This document shows positions 26,144-35,223 of a stretch of 64,000 nt of DNA, piece by piece. The first letter of the stretch is position 1. Every line of letters begins with the position of its first letter. The notes below the pieces were generated by a model. It made no database searches and was not told the DNA's origin. It saw nothing but the letters and a program-made list of their open reading frames with translations. Source of the stretch: Streptomyces monomycini (GTDB taxonomy: Bacteria > Actinomycetota > Actinomycetes > Streptomycetales > Streptomycetaceae). A program made the position numbers and the translations under genes. Location: contig NZ_JAFIQY010000027.1 in assembly GCF_022271435.1 (NCBI RefSeq), forward strand, positions 49,706 through 113,705, in the 5' to 3' direction.

Positions 26144-26250
26144 TCAGGCGGAGCTTCCGTCCGTACCGGCCCGGCTGCCTTCCGGGCCGCACCGTTCTCC
26201 GTCCGTACCCGCCCGGCTGCCGTCCGTGGCGGCGGAACCGCCCTGGCCGG
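26144..26250 (-). repeat. Repeat-coded C-terminal tail of MalR
   Basis: Units of about 33 bases containing CCGTCCGTACC(G/C)GCCCGGCTGCC on the forward strand recur two to three times and encode GSRAGTDG-like units at the end of MalR. Confidence 0.55.
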
Positions 26251-27277
26251 GGACCCGGACGGTCTTCGGCGCCGAAGCGGTGGAACCGCGGACGACCAGC
26301 TCCGGGTGGAAGACGAACTCGCTGTGCGGCGCCGGGGTGCCGCCGACCTCCTCCAGCAGGGCGCGCACCGCCGCCTGCCCCATCGCGGTGACCGGCTGCC
26401 GGATCGTGGTCAGCGGCGGGTCCGTGAAGGCGATCAGCGGGGAGTCGTCGAAACCGACGACGGAGACCTCCCGGGGCACGTCCAGGCCCTGCTGCCGGGC
26501 GGCCCGGATCGCGCCCAGCGCCATCATGTCGCTGGCGCAGACCACCGCCGTGCAGCCGCGGGCGAGCAGCGCGCCGGCCGCGGCCTGCCCGCCCTCCAGG
26601 GTGTACAGGGAGTGCTGGATCAGCTCCTGGGCCGCCTCCCGGCCCAGGCCGAGCTGCTCGTTCATGCTGTGCAGGAAGCCCTCGATCTTGCGCTGGACGG
26701 GCACGAAGCGCTTCGGCCCCAGGGCCAGCCCGATCCGCTGGTGGCCCAGTGCCGCCAGATGGGTGACGGCGAGGCGGATCGCGGCCCGGTCGTCCGGCGA
26801 GACGAAGGGCGCCTGCACCTTGTCGGAGAAGCCGTTGATCAGCACGAAGGGCACGCCCTGGCCGCGCAGCTGCTCGTAGCGCTGCATGTCGGCGGAGGTG
26901 TCCGCGTGCAGTCCGGAGACGAAGATGATCCCGGCGACGCCGCGGTCCACCAGCATCTCGGTCAGCTCGTCCTCGGTGGAGCCGCCCGGCGTCTGGGTGG
27001 CCAGTACCGGGGTGTAGCCCTGGCGGGTCAGCGCCTGGCCGATGACCTGGGCGAACGCCGGGAAGATCGGGTTCTCCAGTTCCGGGGTTATCAGGCCGAC
27101 CAGCCCGGCGCTGCGCTGCCGCAGCCGGACGGGACGCTCGTAGCCGAGCACGTCGAGCGCGGCCAGCACGGACTGGCGGGTGGTGGCGGAGACACCGGGT
27201 TTTCCGTTGAGCACCCGGCTGACGGTGGCCTCGCTGACACCCGCCTGCGCTGCGATGTCGGCCAGCCGGGCGGTCAT
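26144..27277 (-). CDS. malR: LacI-family maltose/maltodextrin repressor, MalR/Reg1 type
   Basis: 377 residues from the ATG at 27277. LacI helix-turn-helix at 4-50 (LADIAAQAGVSEATVSRVLN), then a periplasmic-binding-like sensor domain (GLVGLITPELENPIFPAFAQ, VVGFDDSPLIAFTDPPLTTI). The sequence as remembered matches Streptomyces lividans Reg1 and S. coelicolor MalR very closely. These repress malEFG and amylase genes until maltose is sensed. The C-terminus has an unusual tail of about 40 residues with GSRAGTDG repeats after the conserved VVRGSTASAP end. It follows the GH13 gene by 104 bases on the same strand, an arrangement that places malR behind an alpha-glucosidase rather than divergent to malE. 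Confidence 0.93.
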   Translation of the reverse strand: MTARLADIAAQAGVSEATVSRVLNGKPGVSATTRQSVLAALDVLGYERPVRLRQRSAGLVGLITPELENPIFPAFAQVIGQALTRQGYTPVLATQTPGGSTEDELTEMLVDRGVAGIIFVSGLHADTSADMQRYEQLRGQGVPFVLINGFSDKVQAPFVSPDDRAAIRLAVTHLAALGHQRIGLALGPKRFVPVQRKIEGFLHSMNEQLGLGREAAQELIQHSLYTLEGGQAAAGALLARGCTAVVCASDMMALGAIRAARQQGLDVPREVSVVGFDDSPLIAFTDPPLTTIRQPVTAMGQAAVRALLEEVGGTPAPHSEFVFHPELVVRGSTASAPKTVRVPGQGGSAATDGSRAGTDGERCGPEGSRAGTDGSSA

Positions 27278-27381
27278 GGAGGGGACTGTACCGGTCGCCT
27301 GTCGGATTGCCCACGTTGCCCGCACCGCTCGGCGGCGGGCCGTGCCGCCGGGCGGCCCGTCCGGTGCGCGGGAGCCGCCCG

Positions 27382-28989
27382 TCAGAGGGCCCACCAGGTG
27401 CAGGAGTCGCCCGGCAGGACGGCGGTGGCGCCGTCGGCGGGGACCGTCGCGGAGGAGAGCAGCAGCCGCCCGGGGCGGGGCAGTTCGACGGCGCGGTCCA
27501 GGGTGTTCAGGGTGCACAGCAGCTCCGTACGGCCCGGGCGGCCGGTACGGGTGAAGGCCAGCAGTCCGTCGGGGGCGTCGGCCCAGGCGAGGTCCCCGTC
27601 GCCGAGGCACGGGTGCGCGCGGCGCAGGGCGAGCGCGGCGCGGTACAGCTCCAGGGTGGAGGCCGGGTCGCCGGTCTGGGCCCGTACGGACAGGTCCTTC
27701 CAGGACCGCGGCTGGGGCAGCCAGCTGCCGCCGGGACCGAAGCCGTACGCGGCCGAGTCGCCGCACCAGGGCATCGGGACGCGGCAGCCGTCGCGGTACC
27801 CGTCCTGTCCGTCGCCGCGGAAGAAAGCGGGGTCCTGGCGCACTTCGTCGGGCAGGTCGGTGACCTCCGGCAGGCCCAGCTCCTCGCCCTGGTACAGGTA
27901 GGCCGAGCCGGGCAGCGCGAGCATCATGAGCGTGGCGGCACGGGCCCGCTGGAGGCCGCCGAGGCGGGTCGTGTGCCGGACCACGTCGTGGTTGGACAGT
28001 ACCCAGGAGGTGGTGGCGCCGACCGAGGCGGTCGCGGCGAGGGAGGCGTCGACGACGGCGCGCAGTGAGGCGGCGGACCAGTCGGCGGTCAGGAACTGGA
28101 AGTTGAACGCCTGGTGGCACTCGTCGGGGCGGACGTACAGGGCGAGCCGCTCGGGGCTGGGGGCCCACGCCTCGGCGACGCCGATGCGCTCGCCGGGGTA
28201 GGAGTCCAGCAGCCGGCGCCAGGCGCGGTGGATCTCGTGGACGCCGTCCTGGTCGAAGAAGGGCAGCACCTGGCTGCCGATGAGCTTGGCCTGCTCCTTG
28301 TGGCCGATGTCCGGCAGGCCGGGGGCCTTGACCATGCCGTGGGCGACGTCGATGCGGAAGCCGTCCACGCCGAGGTCGAGCCAGAACCGCAGGACCGACT
28401 CGAACTCGGCGTGCACGTCCGGGTCGTCCCAGTTCAGGTCGGGCTGCTGCGGGGCGAACAGGTGCAGGTACCAGTCGCCGCGCTCGGTACGGGTCCAGGC
28501 GGGCCCGCCGAAGACCGACTCCCAGTCGTTGGGCGGCAGCTCGCCGGAGGCGCCCTTGCCGGGGCGGAAGAGGTAGCGCCGGCGGGCCAGTTCCGGGTCC
28601 CGGAACCAGGGGTGCTGGTCTGAGGTGTGGTTGGGCACGATGTCGACGATCACCCGCAGGCCCAGCGCGTGCGCGGCCCGTACGAGGTCGTCGGCGTCCT
28701 GGAGGCTGCCGAACAGCGGGTCGACGGAGCGGTAGTCGGCGACGTCGTACCCGCCGTCGGCCTGCGGGGAGGCGTAGAACGGGGTGAGCCAGACCGCGTC
28801 CACGCCCAGTTCGCGCAGGTAGGGCAGGCGTTCGCGGGCGCCGCGCAGATCGCCGATGCCGTCCCCGTCGCAGTCGGCGAAGGAGCGGACGTACACCTGG
28901 TAGATGACGGCGTCGCGCCACCAGCCGGGGCGCCCGCCGGGCTCCGCCGCCGCGTGGCCGGGGTCGGTCGAGGTCAGCTCCTGGGTCAT
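27382..28989 (-). CDS. GH13 alpha-glucosidase (maltodextrin hydrolase), copy 1
   Basis: 535 residues from the ATG at 28989. GH13 TIM barrel: WWRDAVIYQVYVRSF, IVDIVPNHTSDQHPWF, GFRIDVAHG (catalytic Asp), GVAEAWAP (catalytic Glu) and VLSNHDVVRH (Asp, transition-state stabiliser). No signal peptide, so it acts inside the cell, cutting maltose or maltodextrins brought in by MalEFG to glucose. It is divergent from malE, with a 354-base region holding CTTGC motifs. The protein is highly similar to the second GH13 enzyme at 32433, sharing long identical stretches such as DLPDEVRQDPAFFRGDGQDG. Confidence 0.93.
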   Translation of the reverse strand: MTQELTSTDPGHAAAEPGGRPGWWRDAVIYQVYVRSFADCDGDGIGDLRGARERLPYLRELGVDAVWLTPFYASPQADGGYDVADYRSVDPLFGSLQDADDLVRAAHALGLRVIVDIVPNHTSDQHPWFRDPELARRRYLFRPGKGASGELPPNDWESVFGGPAWTRTERGDWYLHLFAPQQPDLNWDDPDVHAEFESVLRFWLDLGVDGFRIDVAHGMVKAPGLPDIGHKEQAKLIGSQVLPFFDQDGVHEIHRAWRRLLDSYPGERIGVAEAWAPSPERLALYVRPDECHQAFNFQFLTADWSAASLRAVVDASLAATASVGATTSWVLSNHDVVRHTTRLGGLQRARAATLMMLALPGSAYLYQGEELGLPEVTDLPDEVRQDPAFFRGDGQDGYRDGCRVPMPWCGDSAAYGFGPGGSWLPQPRSWKDLSVRAQTGDPASTLELYRAALALRRAHPCLGDGDLAWADAPDGLLAFTRTGRPGRTELLCTLNTLDRAVELPRPGRLLLSSATVPADGATAVLPGDSCTWWAL

Positions 28990-29343
28990 CTGGCATCCCT
29001 GTTCGAGAGTGGGGCGATTCGGGGCAGAGCGTCCATGCATCGTCTTGCAGGGTCCAGGCATCGATCGTCGGACGGTCGTCTACGGGCTCAACGCGCGGAG
29101 CACGGCGGGGTGACGGGCCCGCGGGCGCTCGGAGCCCTGGTGAGCGGCCTGCCGGGGTGCGGTGGGCGCGGTGTGCGCGGGCGCCGCCCCCTGTAACGCC
29201 TTCCTGTCTCCTTGCAGAAATTTACCGCAAGGTCTTTCGAATTCATGTCGGCGCTGTTACGTTCCTGTCCGCCATCACAGGCGTTCCGAACGGCCGGGCA
29301 AGGCGTTCCGACGCCATCTCGGGCGTTCCCTTAAGGAGTTCAC
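28990..29343. promoter_or_regulatory. malE / GH13 divergent control region with CTTGC-GCAAG motifs
   Basis: No gene. A near-perfect dyad CTTGC-n11-GCAAG at 29211-29231 lies about 110 bases before malE; CTTGCAG also occurs at 29044-29050, about 55 bases before the GH13 start. CTTGCAG repeats are described for MalR/Reg1-controlled Streptomyces promoters. Both probably bind the MalR encoded at 26144. Confidence 0.65.
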
Positions 29344-30609
29344 ATGCGGCGTGGCATGGCGACCACCGCGTTGGTCGCGGGTCTGGCAATGGCGGCGACG
29401 GCGTGCGGAGGCGGCGGCGGAGACGGCCGGCAGAGCGGGGGCGAGCTGTCGGGCACCGTGACCTTCTGGGACACCTCCAACGACGCCGAGAAGGCGACGT
29501 ACAAGAAGCTGGCCGAGAGCTTCGAGAAGGAGCACCCGAAGGTCGACGTGAAGTACGTCAGCGTCGCGTTCGGCGAGGCCAACGCCAAGTTCAAGAACGC
29601 CGCGGGGGCCGGCGCCGGCGCCCCCGACGTGATGCGCACCGAGGTCGCCTGGGTCGCCGACTTCGCCAACCTCGGCTACCTCGCCCCGCTGGACGGCACC
29701 CCGGCCCTGGACGACACCGCCGACTACCTGCCGCAGGCGCTCGGCAGCACCAGATTCAAGGACAAGACCTACGCGGTGCCGCAGGTCACCGACACCCTCG
29801 GTCTCTTCTACAACAAGCGGCTGCTCAAGCAGGCCGGCGTCGAGGTCCCCAAGACCTTCGCCGAGCTGACCGCCGCCGCCGGGCAGATCAAGGAGAAGAC
29901 CGGCGCCACCGCGCTGTACCTGCGCGGCGACGACCCGTACTGGTTCCTGCCCTACCTCTACGGCGAGGGCGGCGACCTGGTCGACGCCCGCGACAAGGTC
30001 GTCACGATCGACGACGACGCCGGCGTCAAGGCCTTCAAGGCCATCAAGGACCTGGTCGACGCCAAGGCCGCCGTCACCGACGCCACCGACGGCCAGGAGA
30101 ACCAGCTCAAGGCCCTCAAGGACGGCAGCGTCGCGATGGCCGTCAGCGGCCCCTGGGACCTCGAAGGCGTCCGCGCGGGCAAGGAGTTCAAGGACCGGAA
30201 GAACCTGGGCATCGCGCCCGTACCCGGCGGCAGCGCCTCCCAGGGCTCCCCGCAGGGCGGCTGGAACCTCTCCGTCTACGCGGGCTCGAAGAACCTCCAG
30301 GCGTCCTACGCCTTCGCGAAGTACATGAGCTCGGCGAAGATCCAGCAGCAGACCACCGAACAGCTGAGCCTGCTGCCCACCCGCAAGTCCGTGTACGAGG
30401 TGCCGTCCGTCAAGAACAACGAGATGGTCGCCTTCTTCAAGCCTGCCGTCGACAAGGCCGTCCAGCGCCCCTGGATCGCCGAGGGCAACGCCCTCTTCGA
30501 GCCGATCAAGGTCCAGATGAACAAGGTCCTCACCGGCGCCAGCACCCCCGAGCAGGCCGCCAAGGCCGTCGGTGACAGCTACCGCAAGCTCCTCAAGGAC
30601 TACAAGTGA
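29344..30609 (+). CDS. malE: Maltose/maltodextrin-binding lipoprotein of an ABC importer
   Basis: 421 residues. Lipoprotein signal with lipobox ATAC (cysteine 21), so it is anchored outside the membrane. Family 1 solute-binding protein fold: GTVTFWDTSNDAEKATYKK, VMRTEVAWVADFANLGYLAP, TLGLFYNKRLLKQAG, GSVAMAVSGPW. It captures maltose or maltodextrins and hands them to MalFG. Strong ribosome site AAGGAG 6 bases upstream. The stop overlaps the malF GTG by 4 bases. No ATPase gene is in the operon; in Streptomyces the shared ATPase MsiK, encoded elsewhere, serves this importer. Confidence 0.95.
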   Translation: MRRGMATTALVAGLAMAATACGGGGGDGRQSGGELSGTVTFWDTSNDAEKATYKKLAESFEKEHPKVDVKYVSVAFGEANAKFKNAAGAGAGAPDVMRTEVAWVADFANLGYLAPLDGTPALDDTADYLPQALGSTRFKDKTYAVPQVTDTLGLFYNKRLLKQAGVEVPKTFAELTAAAGQIKEKTGATALYLRGDDPYWFLPYLYGEGGDLVDARDKVVTIDDDAGVKAFKAIKDLVDAKAAVTDATDGQENQLKALKDGSVAMAVSGPWDLEGVRAGKEFKDRKNLGIAPVPGGSASQGSPQGGWNLSVYAGSKNLQASYAFAKYMSSAKIQQQTTEQLSLLPTRKSVYEVPSVKNNEMVAFFKPAVDKAVQRPWIAEGNALFEPIKVQMNKVLTGASTPEQAAKAVGDSYRKLLKDYK

Positions 30610-31592
30610 CGGACACCGCACGGATGGCCCGGGCCCGGCGGAAGGAGGCTGCCGCCGCCGCGCCGCCGGGCCGGGTACGCAGAGCCCTGGGCACCCACTG
30701 GTACGCCTGGACCATGGTCGCCCCGGTGGTCCTCGTCATCGGCGTCATCATCGGCTACCCCCTGGTCCGCGGCCTGTACCTGTCGCTGACGGACGCCAAC
30801 GAGGCCAACGTCGAGCGCAACATCGGCATGAACCACATCCCGGCCACCTACCAGTTCACCGGCCTGGAGAACTACACCGAGATCCTCGGCGACGACGTCT
30901 TCTGGGGCCGCCTCGGCTGGACCGTGCTGTGGACGGTGGCCTGTGTCACCCTCACCTTCTCCATCGGTCTGGCCCTCGCCAACCTGCTCAACCGCACGCT
31001 GCGCGGCCGCACCTTCTACCGGCTGGCCCTGATCCTGCCCTGGGCCATCCCCGCCTTCGTCTCCGTCTTCACCTGGCGGCTGCTCTACAACGAGAAGAAC
31101 GGCCTGCTGAACAAGCTCCTGGCGGGCGGCGGCATCGACGCGGTGCCGTGGCTGAACGACCCGACCTGGGCCAAGCTGTCGGTCATCGCGGTCAACGTGT
31201 GGCTGGGCGTACCGTTCATGCTCGTCGCGCTGCTCGGCGGTCTCCAGTCGATCCCCGGCGAGCTGTACGAGGCCGCGGAGATGGACGGCGCCAACGCCTG
31301 GCAGCGGTTCCGCGACATCACCCTGCCCGGTCTGCGCGGCGTGAGCAGCACCGTGATCCTGCTCTCCACCATCTGGACGTTCAACATGTTCCCGGTGATC
31401 TACCTGCTCACCCGGGGCGGCCCCGGTGACGCCACCGAGATCCTGGTGACGTACGCCTACCGGCTCTCCTTCGTCGACAGCCCGCGGGACTTCGCCGGCT
31501 CGGCCGCCTGGGGCGTGCTGATCCTGCTCCTGCTGTCCCTGATCGCGGTGGTCTACCGCCGCTCGCTGCGCAAGCAGGGTGAGGTGTGGTGA
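30606..31592 (+). CDS. malF: Maltose ABC importer permease MalF
   Basis: 328 residues from a GTG coupled to the malE stop. Six transmembrane helices; the EAA motif ELYEAAEMDGANAWQRFRDI in the cytoplasmic loop contacts the ATPase. Family length usual for CUT1 permeases. The N-terminal 30 residues are Ala/Arg-rich. The stop TGA shares its last base with the malG ATG (TGATG), so translation is coupled. Confidence 0.95.
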   Translation: MTDTARMARARRKEAAAAAPPGRVRRALGTHWYAWTMVAPVVLVIGVIIGYPLVRGLYLSLTDANEANVERNIGMNHIPATYQFTGLENYTEILGDDVFWGRLGWTVLWTVACVTLTFSIGLALANLLNRTLRGRTFYRLALILPWAIPAFVSVFTWRLLYNEKNGLLNKLLAGGGIDAVPWLNDPTWAKLSVIAVNVWLGVPFMLVALLGGLQSIPGELYEAAEMDGANAWQRFRDITLPGLRGVSSTVILLSTIWTFNMFPVIYLLTRGGPGDATEILVTYAYRLSFVDSPRDFAGSAAWGVLILLLLSLIAVVYRRSLRKQGEVW

Positions 31593-32431
31593 TGGCCAAG
31601 TCCTCGCGCAACAGGCGCAGTCCGCTGGCCTCCGCCGGCCTGCACGCGACCCTCCTGATCGCCGCCGTCGTCGCGGTCTTCCCGCCGCTGTGGCTGCTCA
31701 TCACCTCCTTCAAACCGAAGAACGACGCCTTCTCCACCGAGCTGGTCACCCACTTCACCTTCGCCAACTACCGGCACGTGATCGCCGACACCCAGTTCCT
31801 GACCTGGTTCGGCAACTCGCTGGTCGTCGTCGGCATCACCACCGTCCTCGGCGTCTTCGTCGCGGCGACCACCGGCTACGCCGTCAGCCGCTTCCGGTTC
31901 CCCGGGATGCGCCCGCTGATGTGGCTGCTGCTGATCACGCAGATGTTCCCGGTCGCCGTGCTGATCGTGCCGCTGTACAACCTGATGGCGAGCCTGGGCC
32001 TGCTCAACCAGCCGGCCGGGCTGGTCGTCACGTACCTGACCATCGCCGTCCCGTTCTGCGCCTGGATGATGAAGGGCTTCTTCGACACCATCCCGGTGGA
32101 GATCGACGAAGCCGGACGCGTCGACGGTCTCAACCCCTTCGGCACCTTCTGGCGCCTGGTCCTGCCGCTGGCCCGCCCCGGCCTGGCCGTCACCGGCTTC
32201 TACACCTTCGTGACGGCCTGGGCCGAGGTCGCGTACGCCTCCGCCTTCATGACCGGGGAGGAGAACCTGACCCTCGCCGGCGGTCTGCAGACCTTCGTCA
32301 ACCAGTACGTCAACGACTGGGGCTCGATGACCGCCGCCGCCGTGATCATCGCGGTCCCGGCCGGCCTGGTCTTCGCCTTCGCCCAGCGCCACCTCGTCGC
32401 CGGACTGACCTCCGGCACCACCAAGGGATGA
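31592..32431 (+). CDS. malG: Maltose ABC importer permease MalG
   Basis: 279 residues from the ATG at 31592, with GAGGTG upstream. Six transmembrane helices and the second EAA-type loop (PVEIDEAGRVDGLNPFGTFW), which couples to the ATPase. Pairs with MalF to form the channel. Followed after one base by the second GH13 gene, so malEFG and GH13-2 and a LacI gene form one five-gene operon. Confidence 0.95.
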   Translation: MAKSSRNRRSPLASAGLHATLLIAAVVAVFPPLWLLITSFKPKNDAFSTELVTHFTFANYRHVIADTQFLTWFGNSLVVVGITTVLGVFVAATTGYAVSRFRFPGMRPLMWLLLITQMFPVAVLIVPLYNLMASLGLLNQPAGLVVTYLTIAVPFCAWMMKGFFDTIPVEIDEAGRVDGLNPFGTFWRLVLPLARPGLAVTGFYTFVTAWAEVAYASAFMTGEENLTLAGGLQTFVNQYVNDWGSMTAAAVIIAVPAGLVFAFAQRHLVAGLTSGTTKG

Positions 32432-32432
32432 C

Positions 32433-34070
32433 ATGACCCAGCAGACCAACCGGCACCACGCCACCGGAGCGCCCGCCGACGCCGCGGACGCGACCGCACC
32501 CGGTGCCACCCAGTGGTGGCGCGACGCGGTGATCTACCAGGTCTACCCGCGCAGCTTCGCCGACGGCAACGGCGACGGCATGGGCGACCTCCCGGGCATC
32601 CGCACCCGCCTGCCCTACCTCAAGGACCTGGGCGTCGACGCCGTCTGGCTCAGCCCGTTCTACTCCTCCCCGCAGGCCGACGCGGGCTACGACGTCGCCG
32701 ACTACCGCGTCATCGACCCGGCCTTCGGCACCCTCGCCGACGCCGAGGCCGTCATCCGCGACGCGCACGGCCTGGGCCTGCGCGTCATCGTGGACGTCGT
32801 CCCCAACCACTGCTCCGACCAGCACGCCTGGTTCCGGCAGGCGCTGGAGGAAGGCCCCGGCTCGACGCTCCGCGACCGCTTCCACTTCCGCAAGGGCCGC
32901 GGCGAGAACGGCGAACTCCCGCCCAACGACTGGGAGTCCGTCTTCGGCGGCCCCGCCTGGACGCGCGTCGCGGACGGCGAGTGGTACCTCCACCTGTTCG
33001 CCCCCGAACAGCCCGACTTCAACTGGGACAGCCCGGCCGTCCAGGACGAGTTCCGCTCCATCCTGCGCTTCTGGCTCGACCTCGGGGTGGACGGCTTCCG
33101 CATCGACGTGGCCCACGGCCTGGTCAAGGCCCCCGGCCTGCCCGACATGGGCCGCACGGACCAGCTCAAACTCCTCGGCAACCAGGTCCTGCCCTTCTTC
33201 GACCAGGACGGCGTGCACCAGATCTACCGCTCCTGGCGCAAGGTCCTGGACGAGTACGCGGGCGAGCGCATCGGCGTCGCGGAAGCCTGGACCCCCAGCG
33301 CCGACCGCACCGCCCTCTACCTGCGCCCCGACGAACTCCACCAGGCGTTCAACTTCCACTACCTCGGCACCGGATGGGACGCCGCCGCACTGCGCGCCGC
33401 CATCGACGACTCCCTCGACGCCATGCGGCCCGTGGGCGCCCCCACCACCTGGGTCCTGTCCAACCACGACGTCGTACGGCACACCACCCGCCTGGGCGGC
33501 GACGTGCGCCGTGCCCGCGCGGCCGCCCTCCTCATGCTCGCCCTGCCCGGCTCCGCCTACGTCTACCAGGGCGAGGAACTGGGCCTCCCCGAGGTCACCG
33601 ACCTGCCTGACGAGGTCCGCCAGGACCCCGCGTTCTTCCGCGGCGACGGCCAGGACGGGCTGCGCGACGGCTGCCGGGTGCCGATCCCGTGGTCCGGCGA
33701 CACGGCCCCGTACGGCTTCGGTACGGGCGGCAGCTGGCTCCCGCAGCCGCCGGAGTGGGCGCGGCTCAGCGTCGCCGCGCAGACCGGCGACCCGGCCTCC
33801 ATGCTGGAGCTGTACCGTACGGCCCTCCGGCTGCGCCGCTCCCACCCCGGGCTCGGCGCGGGCGACGAGGTCGAATGGCTGGACGCACCCGAAGGTGTCC
33901 TGGCCTTCCGCCGCCCCGGCGGCTTCGTCTGCACGGTCAACACCACGCCGGAGCCCGTACGCGCCCCCGCCCACGCCGGCTGGCGCCCGCTGCTCTCCTC
34001 CGGCGAGCTCCGCACCGTGGACGACGAACTCATCCTCCCGGCGGACACCGCCGTGTGGTGGGAAGCGTGA
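32433..34070 (+). CDS. GH13 alpha-glucosidase (maltodextrin hydrolase), copy 2
   Basis: 545 residues; ATG one base after the malG stop. GH13 motifs: WWRDAVIYQVYPRSF, VIVDVVPNHCSDQHAWF, GFRIDVAHGLVKAPG, GVAEAWTPS and VLSNHDVVRH, giving the catalytic Asp, Glu and Asp. No signal peptide. It shares the middle and C-terminal parts almost exactly with copy 1 (27382-28989), so the two are paralogues from a duplication. The stop overlaps the start of the second LacI gene. Confidence 0.93.
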   Translation: MTQQTNRHHATGAPADAADATAPGATQWWRDAVIYQVYPRSFADGNGDGMGDLPGIRTRLPYLKDLGVDAVWLSPFYSSPQADAGYDVADYRVIDPAFGTLADAEAVIRDAHGLGLRVIVDVVPNHCSDQHAWFRQALEEGPGSTLRDRFHFRKGRGENGELPPNDWESVFGGPAWTRVADGEWYLHLFAPEQPDFNWDSPAVQDEFRSILRFWLDLGVDGFRIDVAHGLVKAPGLPDMGRTDQLKLLGNQVLPFFDQDGVHQIYRSWRKVLDEYAGERIGVAEAWTPSADRTALYLRPDELHQAFNFHYLGTGWDAAALRAAIDDSLDAMRPVGAPTTWVLSNHDVVRHTTRLGGDVRRARAAALLMLALPGSAYVYQGEELGLPEVTDLPDEVRQDPAFFRGDGQDGLRDGCRVPIPWSGDTAPYGFGTGGSWLPQPPEWARLSVAAQTGDPASMLELYRTALRLRRSHPGLGAGDEVEWLDAPEGVLAFRRPGGFVCTVNTTPEPVRAPAHAGWRPLLSSGELRTVDDELILPADTAVWWEA

Positions 34071-35146
34071 CCGACCTCCCCGACGCGCCGCCGGCCGGGG
34101 GCAACGGCCCCCGGCTGGCGCACATCGCCGCGCAGGCCCAGGTCAGCGAGGCGACCGTCAGCCGGGTGCTGAACGGCAAGGCGGGCGTGGCCCGCGGCAC
34201 CCGGCAGCGGGTGCTGGCCGCCCTCGACCTGCTCGGCGGCGAACGCCCGGTACGGCTGCGGCGTGCCAGTGCCGGACTGGTCGGCCTGATCGTCCCGGAG
34301 CTGACCAACCCGATCTTCCCGGCCTTCGCGCAGCTCATCGAACAGGCACTGGCGGGCCACGGCTACACGCCCGTGCTGTGCACCCAGCTCCCCGGCGGCG
34401 CCACCGAGGACGAACTCGTCGAGCAGCTCGAAGCCCGCGGTGTCACCGGCATCATCTTCCTCTCCGGCCTGCACTCCGACAGCACCACCGACCCCGCCCG
34501 CTACAACCGCCTCACCGACCGCGGCCTCCCGTACGTCCTCATCAACGGCCACCACGAGGGCATCGCCGCCCCCTTCGTCTCCCCGGACGACCGGGCGGCC
34601 TCCCGTATGGCCGTACGCCACCTCGCCGAACTCGGCCACCGGACCATCGGCCTCGCGGTCGGCCCGGTCCGCTACGTCCCGTCGCGCCGCAAGGCCGAAG
34701 GCTTCGCAGCGGCGCTGAAGGAGGAGTTCGGCCTGCGGAAGGAGGCGGCCGAACACCTCACCCGCCACACCCTCTTCGGCGTCGAGGGCGGCCACGCGGC
34801 AGCCGCCTCCCTCCTGGACGCGGGCTGCACGGCGGTCGTCTGCGGCAGCGACCTGATGGCCCTCGGCGCCGTACGGGCGGTCCGCCAGCGCGGCCTCGAC
34901 GTACCGGACCGGATCTCCGTCGTCGGCTTCGACGACTCCCAGCTCATCGCCTTCACCGACCCGCCGCTGACGACCGTGCGCCAGCCGGTACGGGCGATGG
35001 CCTCGGCAGCCGTGGACGCGCTGATCGAGGAGATCCGCACCCGCGCGGACGGCGACGGGCCGCCCGACCGGCACACGGAGTTCGTCTTCCAGCCGGAGCT
35101 GGTGGTACGGGGATCGACCGCCCGGCTCCCGGAGCCGGCGGGGTAG
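34067..35146 (+). CDS. LacI-family regulator, second MalR-like copy
   Basis: 359 residues from a GTG coupled to the GH13-2 stop. LacI helix-turn-helix LAHIAAQAQVSEATVSRVLN at about 16-55 and sensor domain (GLVGLIVPELTNPIFPAFAQ; VVGFDDSQLIAFTDPPLTTV). Strongly similar to MalR (26144-27277) along its length, including PHSEF/HTEFVF-type endings. With two MalR-like repressors and two GH13 enzymes, it could have a divided ligand range. Located at the end of the operon it might control. Confidence 0.92.
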   Translation: MTDLPDAPPAGGNGPRLAHIAAQAQVSEATVSRVLNGKAGVARGTRQRVLAALDLLGGERPVRLRRASAGLVGLIVPELTNPIFPAFAQLIEQALAGHGYTPVLCTQLPGGATEDELVEQLEARGVTGIIFLSGLHSDSTTDPARYNRLTDRGLPYVLINGHHEGIAAPFVSPDDRAASRMAVRHLAELGHRTIGLAVGPVRYVPSRRKAEGFAAALKEEFGLRKEAAEHLTRHTLFGVEGGHAAAASLLDAGCTAVVCGSDLMALGAVRAVRQRGLDVPDRISVVGFDDSQLIAFTDPPLTTVRQPVRAMASAAVDALIEEIRTRADGDGPPDRHTEFVFQPELVVRGSTARLPEPAG

Positions 35147-35223
35147 CGCGCACGGCCGCGGATGGCAGGATGACCACACAATCGCGTGATCACCGCTGCC
35201 ACTCGACGGGAAGGTGCCGGACC

